DNA from: Icerya purchasi
Lineage: Eukaryota; Arthropoda; Insecta; Hemiptera; Monophlebidae
Direction: 5' to 3'
Assembly (NCBI GenBank): GCA_039619475.1
Contig: CM077115.1
Span: 507,796,215-507,860,214 of the forward strand
Length of the DNA stretch: 64,000 nucleotides
Below are positions 36,094-44,013 of this stretch, one piece after another (the first letter of the stretch is position 1; each line of letters begins with the position of its first letter). The translations under genes and the position numbers were made by a program. The notes beneath the pieces are model-generated. The model did not search any database. It was given only the letters and a program-made list of their open reading frames with translations, and was not told the DNA's origin.

Positions 36094-36139
36094 AAATATA
36101 GATTATCGAAAAATCAGATAACGACGGAGCGAGAGAAGC

Positions 36140-36150
36140 AAATGATTAGC
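36140..36150. repeat. 11-bp target-site duplication, left copy
   Basis: aaatgattagc is repeated at 36471-36481. The two copies bracket a 320-bp retroelement fragment inside the C2 5'UTR. Confidence 0.85.
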
Positions 36151-36470
36151 TTCTTCTTCTCGTGCCACCCGATTCGGGTGTTGCTTAATCATCATGTATG
36201 GATTGGATTATCTGCTGGAATTGATTTCGATCTTTTGCTATTCTGACTAGATCTTCTGTTTTCTTAATTCCGGTCCATTTTTTTATATTATCTATCCAAG
36301 CGGTCTTTCTTCTTCCCGGATTTATTCTTCCTTCTATCATGCCCATTATTATTGTTTGTAGTAATTTGTATTTTTCACCTCTCATGAAGTGTCCAAAAAA
36401 TTTTATCTTCCTTCTTTTTACTATAGTCATTAATATTCGGTCAGTTCCCATTAGTTCCAGTACTTTCTCA
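36151..36470 (-). mobile_element. 5'-truncated RTE-like fragment inserted in the C2 5'UTR
   Basis: The minus strand encodes the C-terminal domain seen in RTE-type endonuclease/reverse transcriptases: KRRKIKFFGHFMRGEKYKLL, then RINPGRRKTAWIDNIKKWTG, then VRIAKDRNQFQQIIQSIHDD and a stop. The 3'UTR of about 35 nt holds a perfect CACCCGA/TCGGGTG hairpin (36166-36180) and a GAAGAAGAA end. The 11-bp repeats on both sides show retrotransposition of a 5'-truncated transcript after C2 had landed. Removing it brings the C2 5'UTR back to about 220 bp, similar to C0 (245 bp). Confidence 0.85.
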
Positions 36471-36481
36471 AAATGATTAGC
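36471..36481. repeat. 11-bp target-site duplication, right copy
   Basis: aaatgattagc, identical to 36140-36150. Confidence 0.85.
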
Positions 36482-36554
36482 GCGAACGAAATAAAATAAA
36501 ACTAACGAAATAAAAATAAGTAAAAGAGATAAATAGATCGAGATAAATAAATGT

Positions 36555-36569
36555 AACGATCTCACCGAG
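36555..36569 (-). promoter_or_regulatory. Conserved 5'UTR box of C2 (CTCGGTGAGATCGTT)
   Basis: The same block occurs in the 5'UTRs of C0 (43898-43912) and, with one base missing, C1 (43089-43102), each about 85-100 nt from the inferred 5' end. The surrounding UTR is poorly conserved, so the block is probably functional. Candidates are an internal promoter element, a splice-donor-like site (GGTGAGAT) or an RNA signal. The function is inferred from conservation only. Confidence 0.5.
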
Positions 36570-36645
36570 TTCTTCCGAAACAATTAAACGCAACGCGAAT
36601 AAACTTTATCGCAACAAAGATAACTAAAAAGCTCAAAACTATTGT

Positions 36646-36741
36646 CATCATTACTATCATCATTGTTATTATTATTACTAATGTCATTACTATTATCATT
36701 ACTATTACTATTATTACCATTGTTGTTATTAATATTATTAA
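36646..36741 (-). repeat. Remainder of the C1 Asn-coding tract between C2 and D1
   Basis: On the minus strand it reads as AAT/AAC/AGT/GAT codons (NNGNNSNSNDNSND...). This is the same composition as the ORF1 tract of C0 and C1. It separates the 5' end of D1 (36742) from the 5' end of C2 (about 36645) and so shows that both landed in the same tract. Confidence 0.75.
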
Positions 36742-36745
36742 CGAT

Positions 36746-37300
36746 ATGCTCGCTCTAATATCAGCTGTAACGAATGAAAACACCTCCCTGCGAAATCAGA
36801 ACGTCGAATTGCTTGCACGAGTGCAGAAACTTGAGCAGTATACTCGTATAAACAATATCATTATTAATAATGTCCCGCAGGCGCCTGATGAAGATTTGAC
36901 AGAATTGGCGATAAAACTGGGAAAAGCAACTGATATAATTATAACTGAACAAGACATTGATGCTTGTCATCGACTACCGCTTATGGCAAGACCGACACAT
37001 CCGGCAATAATCGTCAAATTTTGTAGACGAAAAATTAATGAACGCCTAATTAAAAATAGCCGAGTGAAGAGACCAACACAGAAGGACATCGGGTATGCTG
37101 GTGATGCGAAAATATATATTAATGAACATTTAACTCGCGACAACTCCCGACTGTTTACAGCAGCCAGGAACTTACGAACAAAGGGCTGGAAATATGTCTG
37201 GGTGCGAAAAGGAAAAGTTTTCGCACGCGAAGATGAGGGTTCAAGACTCGTTAGAATCAACTCCATCGAGCAGATCGAGAAATTACAAAAAAACGAATGA
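36746..37300 (+). pseudogene. D1 ORF1, N-terminally truncated
   Basis: 184 codons starting inside the gene. ENTSLRNQNVELLARVQKLE is a coiled coil, followed by QYTRINNIIINNVP and the RNA-binding core (DIDACHRLP, HPAIIVKFCRR, IYINEHLTRDNSRLF). The match to D2 ORF1 starts at about D2 residue 101 and runs to the end, so the PHD-like finger is lost through 5' truncation at about 36742. Such ORF1 proteins bind element RNA and act as chaperones. The insect versions resemble the baculovirus FP-type/L1-ORF1-like fold; this likeness is from memory. Confidence 0.85.
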
Positions 37301-37405
37301 CTATTATTATATACTGATTTATCAGCATTTTTTGTATATTTAAGATGTATTGATCTATTAATACGCTATATTTATAAGTATAGAGGTGTTTGGAAATCAG
37401 CTTAT

Positions 37406-37996
37406 ATGGATAAAGAGCTACAGTTAATGACTTATTCACGCAGCCGTTCTTCTCGGACTATCTGGCTCTGGGTATCTTTGCAACTTCTTCTCGTTTTATT
37501 TCACACTAAACTAAATAACTCTATTTGTCTAGGTTCAGGAGTGTATGTTTCTTACTTTTATTTTTCTTTTACTTCTTTTATCGGAGAAATTTGTACTGTG
37601 TTGTGTTATGTAAAATTAATCTCTGCATGTTACCGATTAATGACTGTTTTTGTTTTTTGCACTCAGTTATACAGTTTGCTTTATTACATAGTTTTCCAAC
37701 ATGCATGCTATCGCATGGGTGTAACAGGATATTTTAAATATAAAACCTTAACCATAACAATAACATCTGGTATTCTTTTAATCGCTATTTCCGTGTTGCT
37801 CGTACCTAACTTTATATTAATATTAAATACTATTTTACAGATAACATCCCAGTTCGCCACGGTTATTACCAAACCTGTAACTCGATACCGTCGTTTTTTC
37901 TTACGTATTTCTGTAATTACTATTTTAGTATTAATCGTCCGCTGTAATATTTATTTTATTTCCATATCCCAACTAAATGGATGCTCCAAATCTTAA
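37406..37996 (+). CDS. D1 middle open frame, hydrophobic (putative)
   Basis: 196 codons between ORF1 (ends 37300) and the first ORF2 start (37977), overlapping the latter by 20 nt. The product is predicted to be very hydrophobic with about four to five possible membrane spans (for example ILLIAISVLLVPNFILI) and several Cys. D2 has a frame of 197 codons at the same place. Both contain SICL near residue 40 and a SG(I/L)LL segment near residue 120, which hints at common descent but is weak. No known family. The T-rich spacer may keep the frame open by chance. Confidence 0.35.
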   Translation: MDKELQLMTYSRSRSSRTIWLWVSLQLLLVLFHTKLNNSICLGSGVYVSYFYFSFTSFIGEICTVLCYVKLISACYRLMTVFVFCTQLYSLLYYIVFQHACYRMGVTGYFKYKTLTITITSGILLIAISVLLVPNFILILNTILQITSQFATVITKPVTRYRRFFLRISVITILVLIVRCNIYFISISQLNGCSKS

Positions 37997-38200
37997 TTTA
38001 TTAAATCTAAATGTAAAAAGTATACGAGCGCATTTTAATGAGATCTTAGTTTTCTTGAGAGATTCAGACACCGACTTTGATATCATGTTATTTACAGAAA
38101 CTTGGGTTTTTGGTGACGAACTTTATAAGTTTAATATCCCCGGTTATAGATTATTTGCTCAATGTAGGGAACACGACCATTTAACTACTTACACACTTTT
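37977..38200 (+). pseudogene. D1 first ORF2 N-terminal fragment (D2-like)
   Basis: The start MDAPNLNLLNLNVKSIRAHF, followed by LFTETW and IPGYRLFAQCRE, matches the first 65-70 residues of the endonuclease. It is closer to D2 (LLNLNVKSLRAH, YAQCRG) than to the second ORF2 that follows in D1 (LLNLNISSLRKK). After about 38195 the match stops and the frame ends at 38243. A full second ORF2 begins at 38271. This is a junction between two related but distinct elements. Confidence 0.8.
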
Positions 38201-38270
38201 AATTAATTTCAGCCCTCATTATTTTAACTTAACTACACACTAAAATAGGATAAAAACTTAATAAATCATA

Positions 38271-41081
38271 ATGACAGCAACAGAAAAGAAACAAATAATT
38301 CGTTTATTAAACTTAAATATTAGCAGTTTGCGCAAAAAACTTGACGAATTTTCAATATTTCTCTCTGAGCAAGTTTCAGAATACAGCATTATAATTCTAA
38401 CAGAAACTTGGCTATATGCTGATGAAATTGTTAGGTATAACATTCCGGGATATAATATGTTTGCACAGCGCAGAGAAGAAAAAAGATCAGGTGGAGTAGT
38501 TATTTATATTAAAGACGATTTCAAATTTGTACATAGTGAAATTAAAATATCAACTGGAAACATAGTTAGTGGTATATTACATCAAGATAACAATCACCGT
38601 GTTTCTGTTGCAGGAATCTATCGCTTTTGCGATTCCTCTTTAAATAAATTTAATAATGATCTGCAAAATATTATTGACTTATCGCTAAATACTGCTATCA
38701 TTGCGGGTGACTTAAATATCAACGTACTAGATGCGAATAAAAACTCCGAATATCTTAATGTGTTATCTTCCAATGGGTTCATTAACATTGTAAATAAACC
38801 AACTTTCGTTAAACATAAAGAAAGTTATTCATCATGTCTCGACCATATATGTATTCGAGGAGTTGAGCAAGATCAAATGAATCTGAATTCAGATTATGAA
38901 ACTGTAAAAATCGCTTTTTCGGACCACTACGCAGTTAGCGCTAATATAAATATTGAGTATAACTACCACGCGAAACAAATACATAGTCATTATTTTTTCA
39001 ACAAAGATCTTTTTCGAAATTATTTAACCTCCACAAACACAGAGTATATTTATAGTAGTACCGATGATATCGATAAAAAATTCGAATGGTTTGTTACAAC
39101 AATTAAAGACGGCATATCACACTGTAAACGTTTAAAACACTCACGGAAAGAAAATAGTAAGCGACCCGAATGGATTAATGAGGAGATCTTATACTTAGCA
39201 CGGGAGAAAAATAGACTCTATAAGCTACAAAAATCGAATGTAAGTGCAAATACCTCAATAAAAAATAGATACAAAGAAGCATCTAAAGCAGTGCAAAGAG
39301 CAGTAAGAAAATACAAGCGAGAATACTACTCAAAACTATTACAAAAATATGGCAGTGATCAGAAAAAGTATTGGATGCTTGTCAACAATGTGTTACACAG
39401 GAAAAATGCTGCAATAGATGAAATTGAAACTGAGAAGTGCAAATTTAATGTAAATGACAATAAGAGTTTAATTGCAAACCATTTCAATAAATACTTCATA
39501 AACTCAGTAAATGCTCTAATAGAAAAAAATTACACAACAGTAAGCACTTCTGATAGTAACACTAATGAATTAATGCATAGTATAAATTCCTTTGCGTTTG
39601 TAGGTTTTCTCAAGCGTGACATAAAAAAAGCAATATTATCGTTAAAAAACAAAACGTCCTTCGGCTCAGATGAAATATCGATAATGCTAATTAAAGATAA
39701 TATAAATTTTTTCATAGAACCTTTGACATATCTCTTCAACGAATCATTAAAGTCAGGTAAATTCCCCGAAATTTTAAAATTGGGTATTATCACTCCTGTA
39801 CACAAAGCTGGAAAAGAAACAGACGTCTCCAATTACAGACCGATTTGTATATTACCTACAATAGCAAAAATTTTCGAAAAGTGCGTAAAGGAATTACTAG
39901 TAAATTATTTACATCGTATTAAATTTTTCAATGAAAATCAATTTGGCTTTGTGTAAGGAAAAGGGACCGACGACGCTTTGTACGATCATGTGACTTACAT
40001 TGCACAAAATTTAGAGTTAGGACGCGCGGTAGCAGCAGTATACTTAGACTTTCGAAAGGCATTTGATCTGGTTGACCACAGTATACTACTCAAAAAACTG
40101 TATGAATGCGGCTTACGAGGAAATATACATAACTGGTTTAAATCCTATCTCACTAAAAGAAATTATGTCACAAAAATAAACGGGCTATGGAGTTATAGTT
40201 TAACTCAGAAATTCAGTGTTCCACAAGGCAGCATTCTTGGACCCTACCTATTTCTAATATACATTAATGATTTATTAAATATAAAAATTTCCGGGAAAAT
40301 TGCCTGTTACGCAGATGATACAATATTAGTAACACACTCCCGGTTTCCAGAAATCTTACAAAACTTAATACAAAATGATGTAAATATAGTAGCAAAATGG
40401 ATACGTGCAAATCGCTTAATTTTAAACACTGATAAAACAAAATATCTGTTATACACATATCAATACCAAATTAACTGGGATAGTTTTCACGTACTATTTC
40501 AAAATCAACCGATAGAAAGAGTAAAAGAGGTTAAATATCTAGGAATTTATTTAGATCAAAAATTAACCTGGTACAGACAAATTATGCATACCTCAATAAA
40601 GGCAAGAAAAATGAGTTATCTCTTCTATTACCTAAAACAATTTTTCTCCGATGCACAGTTACACAGATTATATCTATCATTATATCAACCGGTTATATCT
40701 TATGGAATCATACATTGGGGGAAAACAGCTTCAAGTTACATTAAACCATTACAATCACTTCAGAAAAAAGTTATTACAAACATAAATAATAAAAATAACA
40801 AAAACAAAAAACTATTAAACCTCCAACAACTATACCAAGTTCAATTATTGAACTTTGTATATAAAAATAAAGAGAAATTCAATATATCAACCAAGTCAGG
40901 AACTACAAGAGCATCGGGGGTAGAGAAAGCGTGTATAACCAAAGTAAATAAACAGCACATGAGAAATCAAGCCTTCTATGCAGGTTCCGTTTTTTATAAT
41001 ACATTACCAGAATCAGTTAAGATTCATTTGGCGAACTACAAAAAAAGGCGCAAGTATATTATTAAACACGTTATGCAGTGA
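38271..41081 (+). pseudogene. D1 ORF2: APE endonuclease and RT, one nonsense codon
   Basis: Catalyses target nicking and reverse transcription. APE motifs: LLNLNISSLR, LTETWLYA, AGDLNINVL, FSDHYAV. RT motifs: KNKTSFGSDEIS, HKAGKETDVSNYRPICILP, VYLDFRKAFDLVDH, VPQGSILGPYLFLIYINDL, CYADD. There is no RNase H. The only visible lesion is TAA at 39954-39956, where D2 has Gln (GFLQGK against GFV-stop-GK); the same frame then runs on to 41081. It ends with a Lys/Arg-rich tail (NYKKRRK) like D2. The start at 38271 follows tcata and gives full alignment with D2. Confidence 0.9.
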
Positions 41082-42402
41082 GGAGATCTCTAGCAGTGTA
41101 ATTTATGTCCCATTTAACTATACATATATCACGCATAATAAAACCAAAATAATCTTAAATCAGATAATTGCATAAAACTTGTGAGATAAATACCCCTTTG
41201 AATACTCCTATTAGTTTACGATGAAACTATCTTTATAGCAGAATAAATTCGCTAAACCCATGCAGTACTCGAAGTATTTTCAAAATGATTTCACTTCTCC
41301 GATATATTAATAACGATAAATAAACATAACAGTAAGCATACTACTAGGTACAACATCTCTCAATAAATAAACTTTATAGAACAAACACTAAACCAAAAAA
41401 CTACAATAAGAAAATCAAACGACCAAAAATCACAATACTTTAAATTACATCACAAAAAGTAAATAAGAAAAGGTAAAAGAAAAATGAAACTATACAGAAA
41501 TTTACAACCACAAATATTACGAAACATTCTAGAAATTAAAATACCATAACTTATAAAACGAAACAACAACAGAAATAAGAGTAATCTAGTTTCAAATAAA
41601 ACCGAAAATTGCAATATACATAAAGTGTTCATTATGTAATTATTCTAAAAATCTTCAAAATTTTTACAACCCAGATAAAAACAATATAACAGCTTTAATT
41701 AACAAACTGCTAAATAGCCGTGTCAAATATGTACATAACATTTTTATTACTCTAACCTATGTAAACAATGAATTGCAGTGCAGGCACATGAACTTTAATA
41801 AATTAATCGCTGTCACATCCATAAAGTACACTACCAGTTTAAAATTTAAATTTTAATTATTAATTGCTCTTTTAGATATTCATTATCGTTTCCATAATTT
41901 ATAAAATATTATCTAAACACTATAACTGCATTTGCATTTTTTTTTTTTTTCGAAACAGTTATATGTTACATATTGTTTAACCTTTATACTTGCATGTTTA
42001 CACAGGTTTCGCAGTGCCATACTTAATGTATAATATTGTAAATTTTTGTTCATTTACTACAATTTTCTACATAGATTTCATTTTGTTTATGTTATTTCAA
42101 TTAGTTCTATTATAATTTGTTCGACTTTCATACGTGCATGTTCACACAGGTCTCGCAGTGCCGTGCTTAATGTATTTTAATTTTGTTTTATATTAATCGA
42201 AATAGTTCTTTTATAATTTGTTTAAATTTTATATTTGTATAGTTACACCGGTTTCTCAGAGCCATATTTATTATTTATTAATGTTGCTAATGTATTGTAA
42301 TGTATACATTAAAACTATATTTGATTTTGTATAACCATTACTAGCGCTTTGTAGCGCATTTGCGGATTCTTAATAATAATAATAAATTGAATTGAATTGA
42401 AT
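41082..42402 (+). other. D1 3'UTR with threefold repeat, hairpin and (TTGAA)n tail
   Basis: 1.3 kb of AT-rich sequence with no gene. A motif of about 50 bp with the core TTCACACAGGT-TCGCAGTGCC and then TTAATGTA occurs at about 41982-42032, 42126-42174 and, more decayed, 42226-42280. A GCGCT-ttgt-AGCGC hairpin (42344-42357) stands about 25 nt before the (TTGAA)n tail (about 42383-42402). The tail then passes directly into ATT repeats. Confidence 0.75.
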
Positions 42403-42901
42403 TATTATTATTATTGCTATTGTTATTACTGTTACTATAATTACCGTTAGTATTATTTTTGTTGTCGGCATCTCTGTTATTATTATTATTGGTATTATTG
42501 ATATTACTAGTAAGGTGCGAGTTTTTAATAGTAAAGTTTTTAATAGCATCGGTAGCACTGACGTTAATGTTAGAGTTATTTTTGCTTAAGTGATTAATAC
42601 TATTATCGCTGCTATTATTATTTTTATTGTTATTACTGTTATTTTTATTATTATTATTTTTACTATTTTTAGTGTTATTTTCACTGGTATCGCTATTATT
42701 ACTGCTATTGCCGGCGAGGTTAATGAGGTCTGGATTAGAGAGTCGCAGATCCTTACTAGGGACCGAAGCGACCGGAGAAAGGGGGCCGGATAACTTACGT
42801 TTACCGGAAGCGTCAACCTCCATCTGGAGATGCAGATTCGGTTTTGACAACTTACTTTCCTTGGAGGAGGCCGCTGAGCGGCCTCCACTAGACGAGCTCA
42901 T
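42403..42901 (-). pseudogene. Family A ORF1 of C1, 5' part with Asn tract
   Basis: The start MSSSSGGRSAASSKESK at 42901 is followed by MEVDASGKRKLSGPLSP and KDLRLSNPDLINL, then over 100 codons dominated by AAT/AAC (Asn) with Ser, Lys and Thr. The tract is cut at about 42403 by the tail of D1. The last 20-odd codons of the open frame (to 42341) are D1 sequence read backwards. The N-terminal blocks match the C0 start at 43756 (KRKLSGPLSP, KDLRLSQPDL). The gag core of this copy is inferred to be the piece at 28810-30092. Confidence 0.82.
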
Positions 42902-43190
42902 TGATCAAACACAGAAAATAAGAAATAGAGAAAAGAAGAAGAAGAAAAAAAAAAGATCGGGGTAACGGAAGAAAATAAAATAAAATAAAATATATAAATA
43001 GAAATAAATTAACTAAACAGAATGAACTTAATCTTCTTAAGAAAGACCGCTAAATAACCGAAAGACGAGCGCAGAGCGATTAAATTAAAACGATCTCACC
43101 AGTCTTATCAGCTATACAAACGATGTCTTTGAAAGTGAAGATGCCGTTATCGCCGAACAATCGTTAATTGATAAGCACGCGAGCGAACAA
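42902..43190 (-). other. C1 5'UTR
   Basis: In the sense direction it starts near GGTTGTTCGCTCGCG, comparable to GGTTGTCTCTCCGCG at the C0 5' end. It contains the conserved box at 43089-43102 and ends in a pyrimidine-rich stretch before the ORF1 ATG. Its right edge lies inside the C0 Asn tract, so the exact first base is not defined. Confidence 0.6.
43089..43102 (-). promoter_or_regulatory. Conserved 5'UTR box of C1 (CTGGTGAGATCGTT)
   Basis: Shared with C0 and C2. In C0 and C1 it is followed in the sense direction by the same TTAATTTA, giving about 20 conserved bases in an otherwise diverged UTR. Confidence 0.5.
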
Positions 43191-43756
43191 CCGATAGTAA
43201 CAATTATGCCATTATTACTATCATTAACATTGTCATTACTGTTATTATCATTACTATTACTATTAGTAGTATTATCATTATCAGTATTGGTACTATTATT
43301 GTTACTACTACTACTATTTTGATTATTATTATTATTATTATTATCATTACAATTATTGTTGTTAATGTTGTTGTTGTTATTTTTATTGCCATTGCTATTA
43401 TTATTGTTATTTTTCTTTTTAGTATTGTTGTCGTTGGTATTATAATTGGAGGTGGAAGAGGTCGAGTATTGGCTTTGGTTGTTATTATTCTTATTAATAT
43501 TAGTAATATTATGGGAATCTATATTACAGTTTTCAATGGCTTTAACGCTATTAGAATTTGGTAAACTAACCAGATTAGGAAGATCAGGCTGAGAAAGCCG
43601 CAGATCCTTGTTAGGTAAAGTCGAAGACGGCGAGAGGGGACCGGAGAGTTTACGCTTAGTAGCAACGTCAACCTCCATTAGGTTGAGCGACATGCTTTTG
43701 CTGGCTTTAGCATCCTTGGCGGAGGCCGCCGGGCGACCCCCACTGAACGAGCTCAT
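43191..43756 (-). pseudogene. Family A ORF1 of C0, 5' part with Asn tract
   Basis: The start MSSFSGGRPAASAKDAK at 43756 follows the C0 5'UTR. Next come MEVDVATKRKLSGPLSP and KDLRLSQPDLPNLV, then more than 100 codons of mostly Asn with Ser, Asp, Thr and Lys (about 43540-43205). The tract is interrupted by the 5' end of C1 near 43190-43205. The last codons of the open frame (to 43112) are C1 5'UTR. The continuation of this protein is inferred at 24189-22911. Asn/Ser-rich low-complexity regions of this kind are often disordered and self-associating; that role is inference. Confidence 0.82.
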
Positions 43757-44001
43757 TTACCAGCACGAAGAGATGTAGAAAACGTGAACGATATAAAAAT
43801 AAAAAGGAAATAAATGAATCGCTGAAATATAAAATTGAAATCGAACGAACGTAAAAATAGATAAATGAAATAAATACGCCGCAGTTAAATAAATTAAAAC
43901 GATCTCACCGAGTAAGCTGATAAGAGATAGCAGATAACAATCGGCGTTTTGAATTAACAATAACGCGGAGAGACAACCAACTTTAATTACCGCGATTAAC
44001 A
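43757..44001 (-). other. C0 5'UTR
   Basis: 245 bp from the right 12-bp duplication to the ORF1 ATG. The 5' end (agatgttaatcgcgg in the sense direction) is fixed by the duplication, which makes it the best-defined 5' end of the family here. It contains the conserved box at 43898-43912. Confidence 0.8.
43898..43912 (-). promoter_or_regulatory. Conserved 5'UTR box of C0 (CTCGGTGAGATCGTT)
   Basis: Starts about 90 nt downstream of the duplication-defined 5' end. It is identical to the C2 box at 36555-36569. Because C2 is otherwise strongly diverged, this conservation suggests a transcription or RNA-processing signal. Confidence 0.5.
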
Positions 44002-44013
44002 TCTCTGAACCAT
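44002..44013. repeat. Right target-site duplication of the whole nested complex
   Basis: tctctgaaccat, identical to 19263-19274, directly adjoining the 5' end of C0. Confidence 0.9.

Larger units (their letters stand above)
30093..36645 (-). mobile_element. Family A copy C2, essentially full length
   Basis: A continuous minus-strand element: 5'UTR (about 36645-36094, enlarged by a 0.33-kb insertion), ORF1 36093-34581, spacer, ORF2 33915-30177, about 60 bp 3'UTR and poly-A. Without the insertion and its duplicated target it is about 6.2 kb, in line with the lengths deduced for C0 and C1. Both ORFs carry small indels. Its ORF1 is clearly diverged from C0/C1 and lacks the Asn tract, so it belongs to a sister subfamily. 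The right edge is set only approximately, because the flank is low-complexity. Confidence 0.85.
36742..42402 (+). mobile_element. L2/CR1-type non-LTR element D1, 5'-truncated and chimeric
   Basis: On the plus strand, against its host C1. It holds the ORF1 3' half, a hydrophobic middle frame, a fragment of an ORF2 N-terminus, a second near-complete ORF2, a 1.3-kb 3'UTR with a threefold repeat and a (TTGAA)n tail. It lies within the Asn-coding tract of C1: AAT/AAC-type sequence flanks it at 36646-36741 and from 42403. Its relative D2 begins with a 5'UTR and a zinc-finger ORF1 N-terminus, which D1 lacks. With an APE endonuclease, YADD RT, no RNase H and short tandem tails it fits the CR1/L2/Daphne group; the exact clade is not resolved. 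Confidence 0.85.
19275..44001 (-). mobile_element. Composite: family A copy C0 split by nested C1, C2 and D1
   Basis: The outer element C0 comprises 43.2-44.0 kb (5'UTR and ORF1 start) and 19.27-24.19 kb (rest of ORF1, ORF2, 3'UTR, tail). Between these parts lies C1, which is itself split by C2 and the L2/CR1-like D1. From right to left the order is C0-5', C1-5', D1, C2, C1-3', C0-3', a proper nesting. Each part supplies just what its partner lacks. Identical 12-bp repeats flank the outermost ends. C0 is the most decayed copy and the inner ones are less so, which fits the insertion order. Family: APE-type non-LTR with RNase H, I/R1 superfamily; exact clade not fixed. Confidence 0.85.

Noticed and set aside
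19304..36246. Many plus-strand open frames across 19-36 kb
   Set aside because: They are antisense shadows of the minus-strand ORF1/ORF2 of C0-C2: highly charged and lacking motifs.
19275..36645. Simple head-to-tail tandem array of three 5'-truncated elements
   Set aside because: The missing 5' parts of C0 and C1 are present at 43.2-44.0 and 42.4-43.2 kb, and a 12-bp duplication encloses the whole, so nesting explains the data better.
36646..36741. Target-site duplications for C1, C2, D1 and D2
   Set aside because: The flanks are ATT/AAT low-complexity, so any short match (for example ttacta at 24181 and 43215) cannot be told from chance.
42341..43756. The two Asn-rich proteins as independent host genes (nuclear Asn-rich factors)
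   Set aside because: Their starts match each other, they follow family A 5'UTRs, and the tracts match the broken gag starts at 24.19 and 30.09 kb. They are ORF1 halves.
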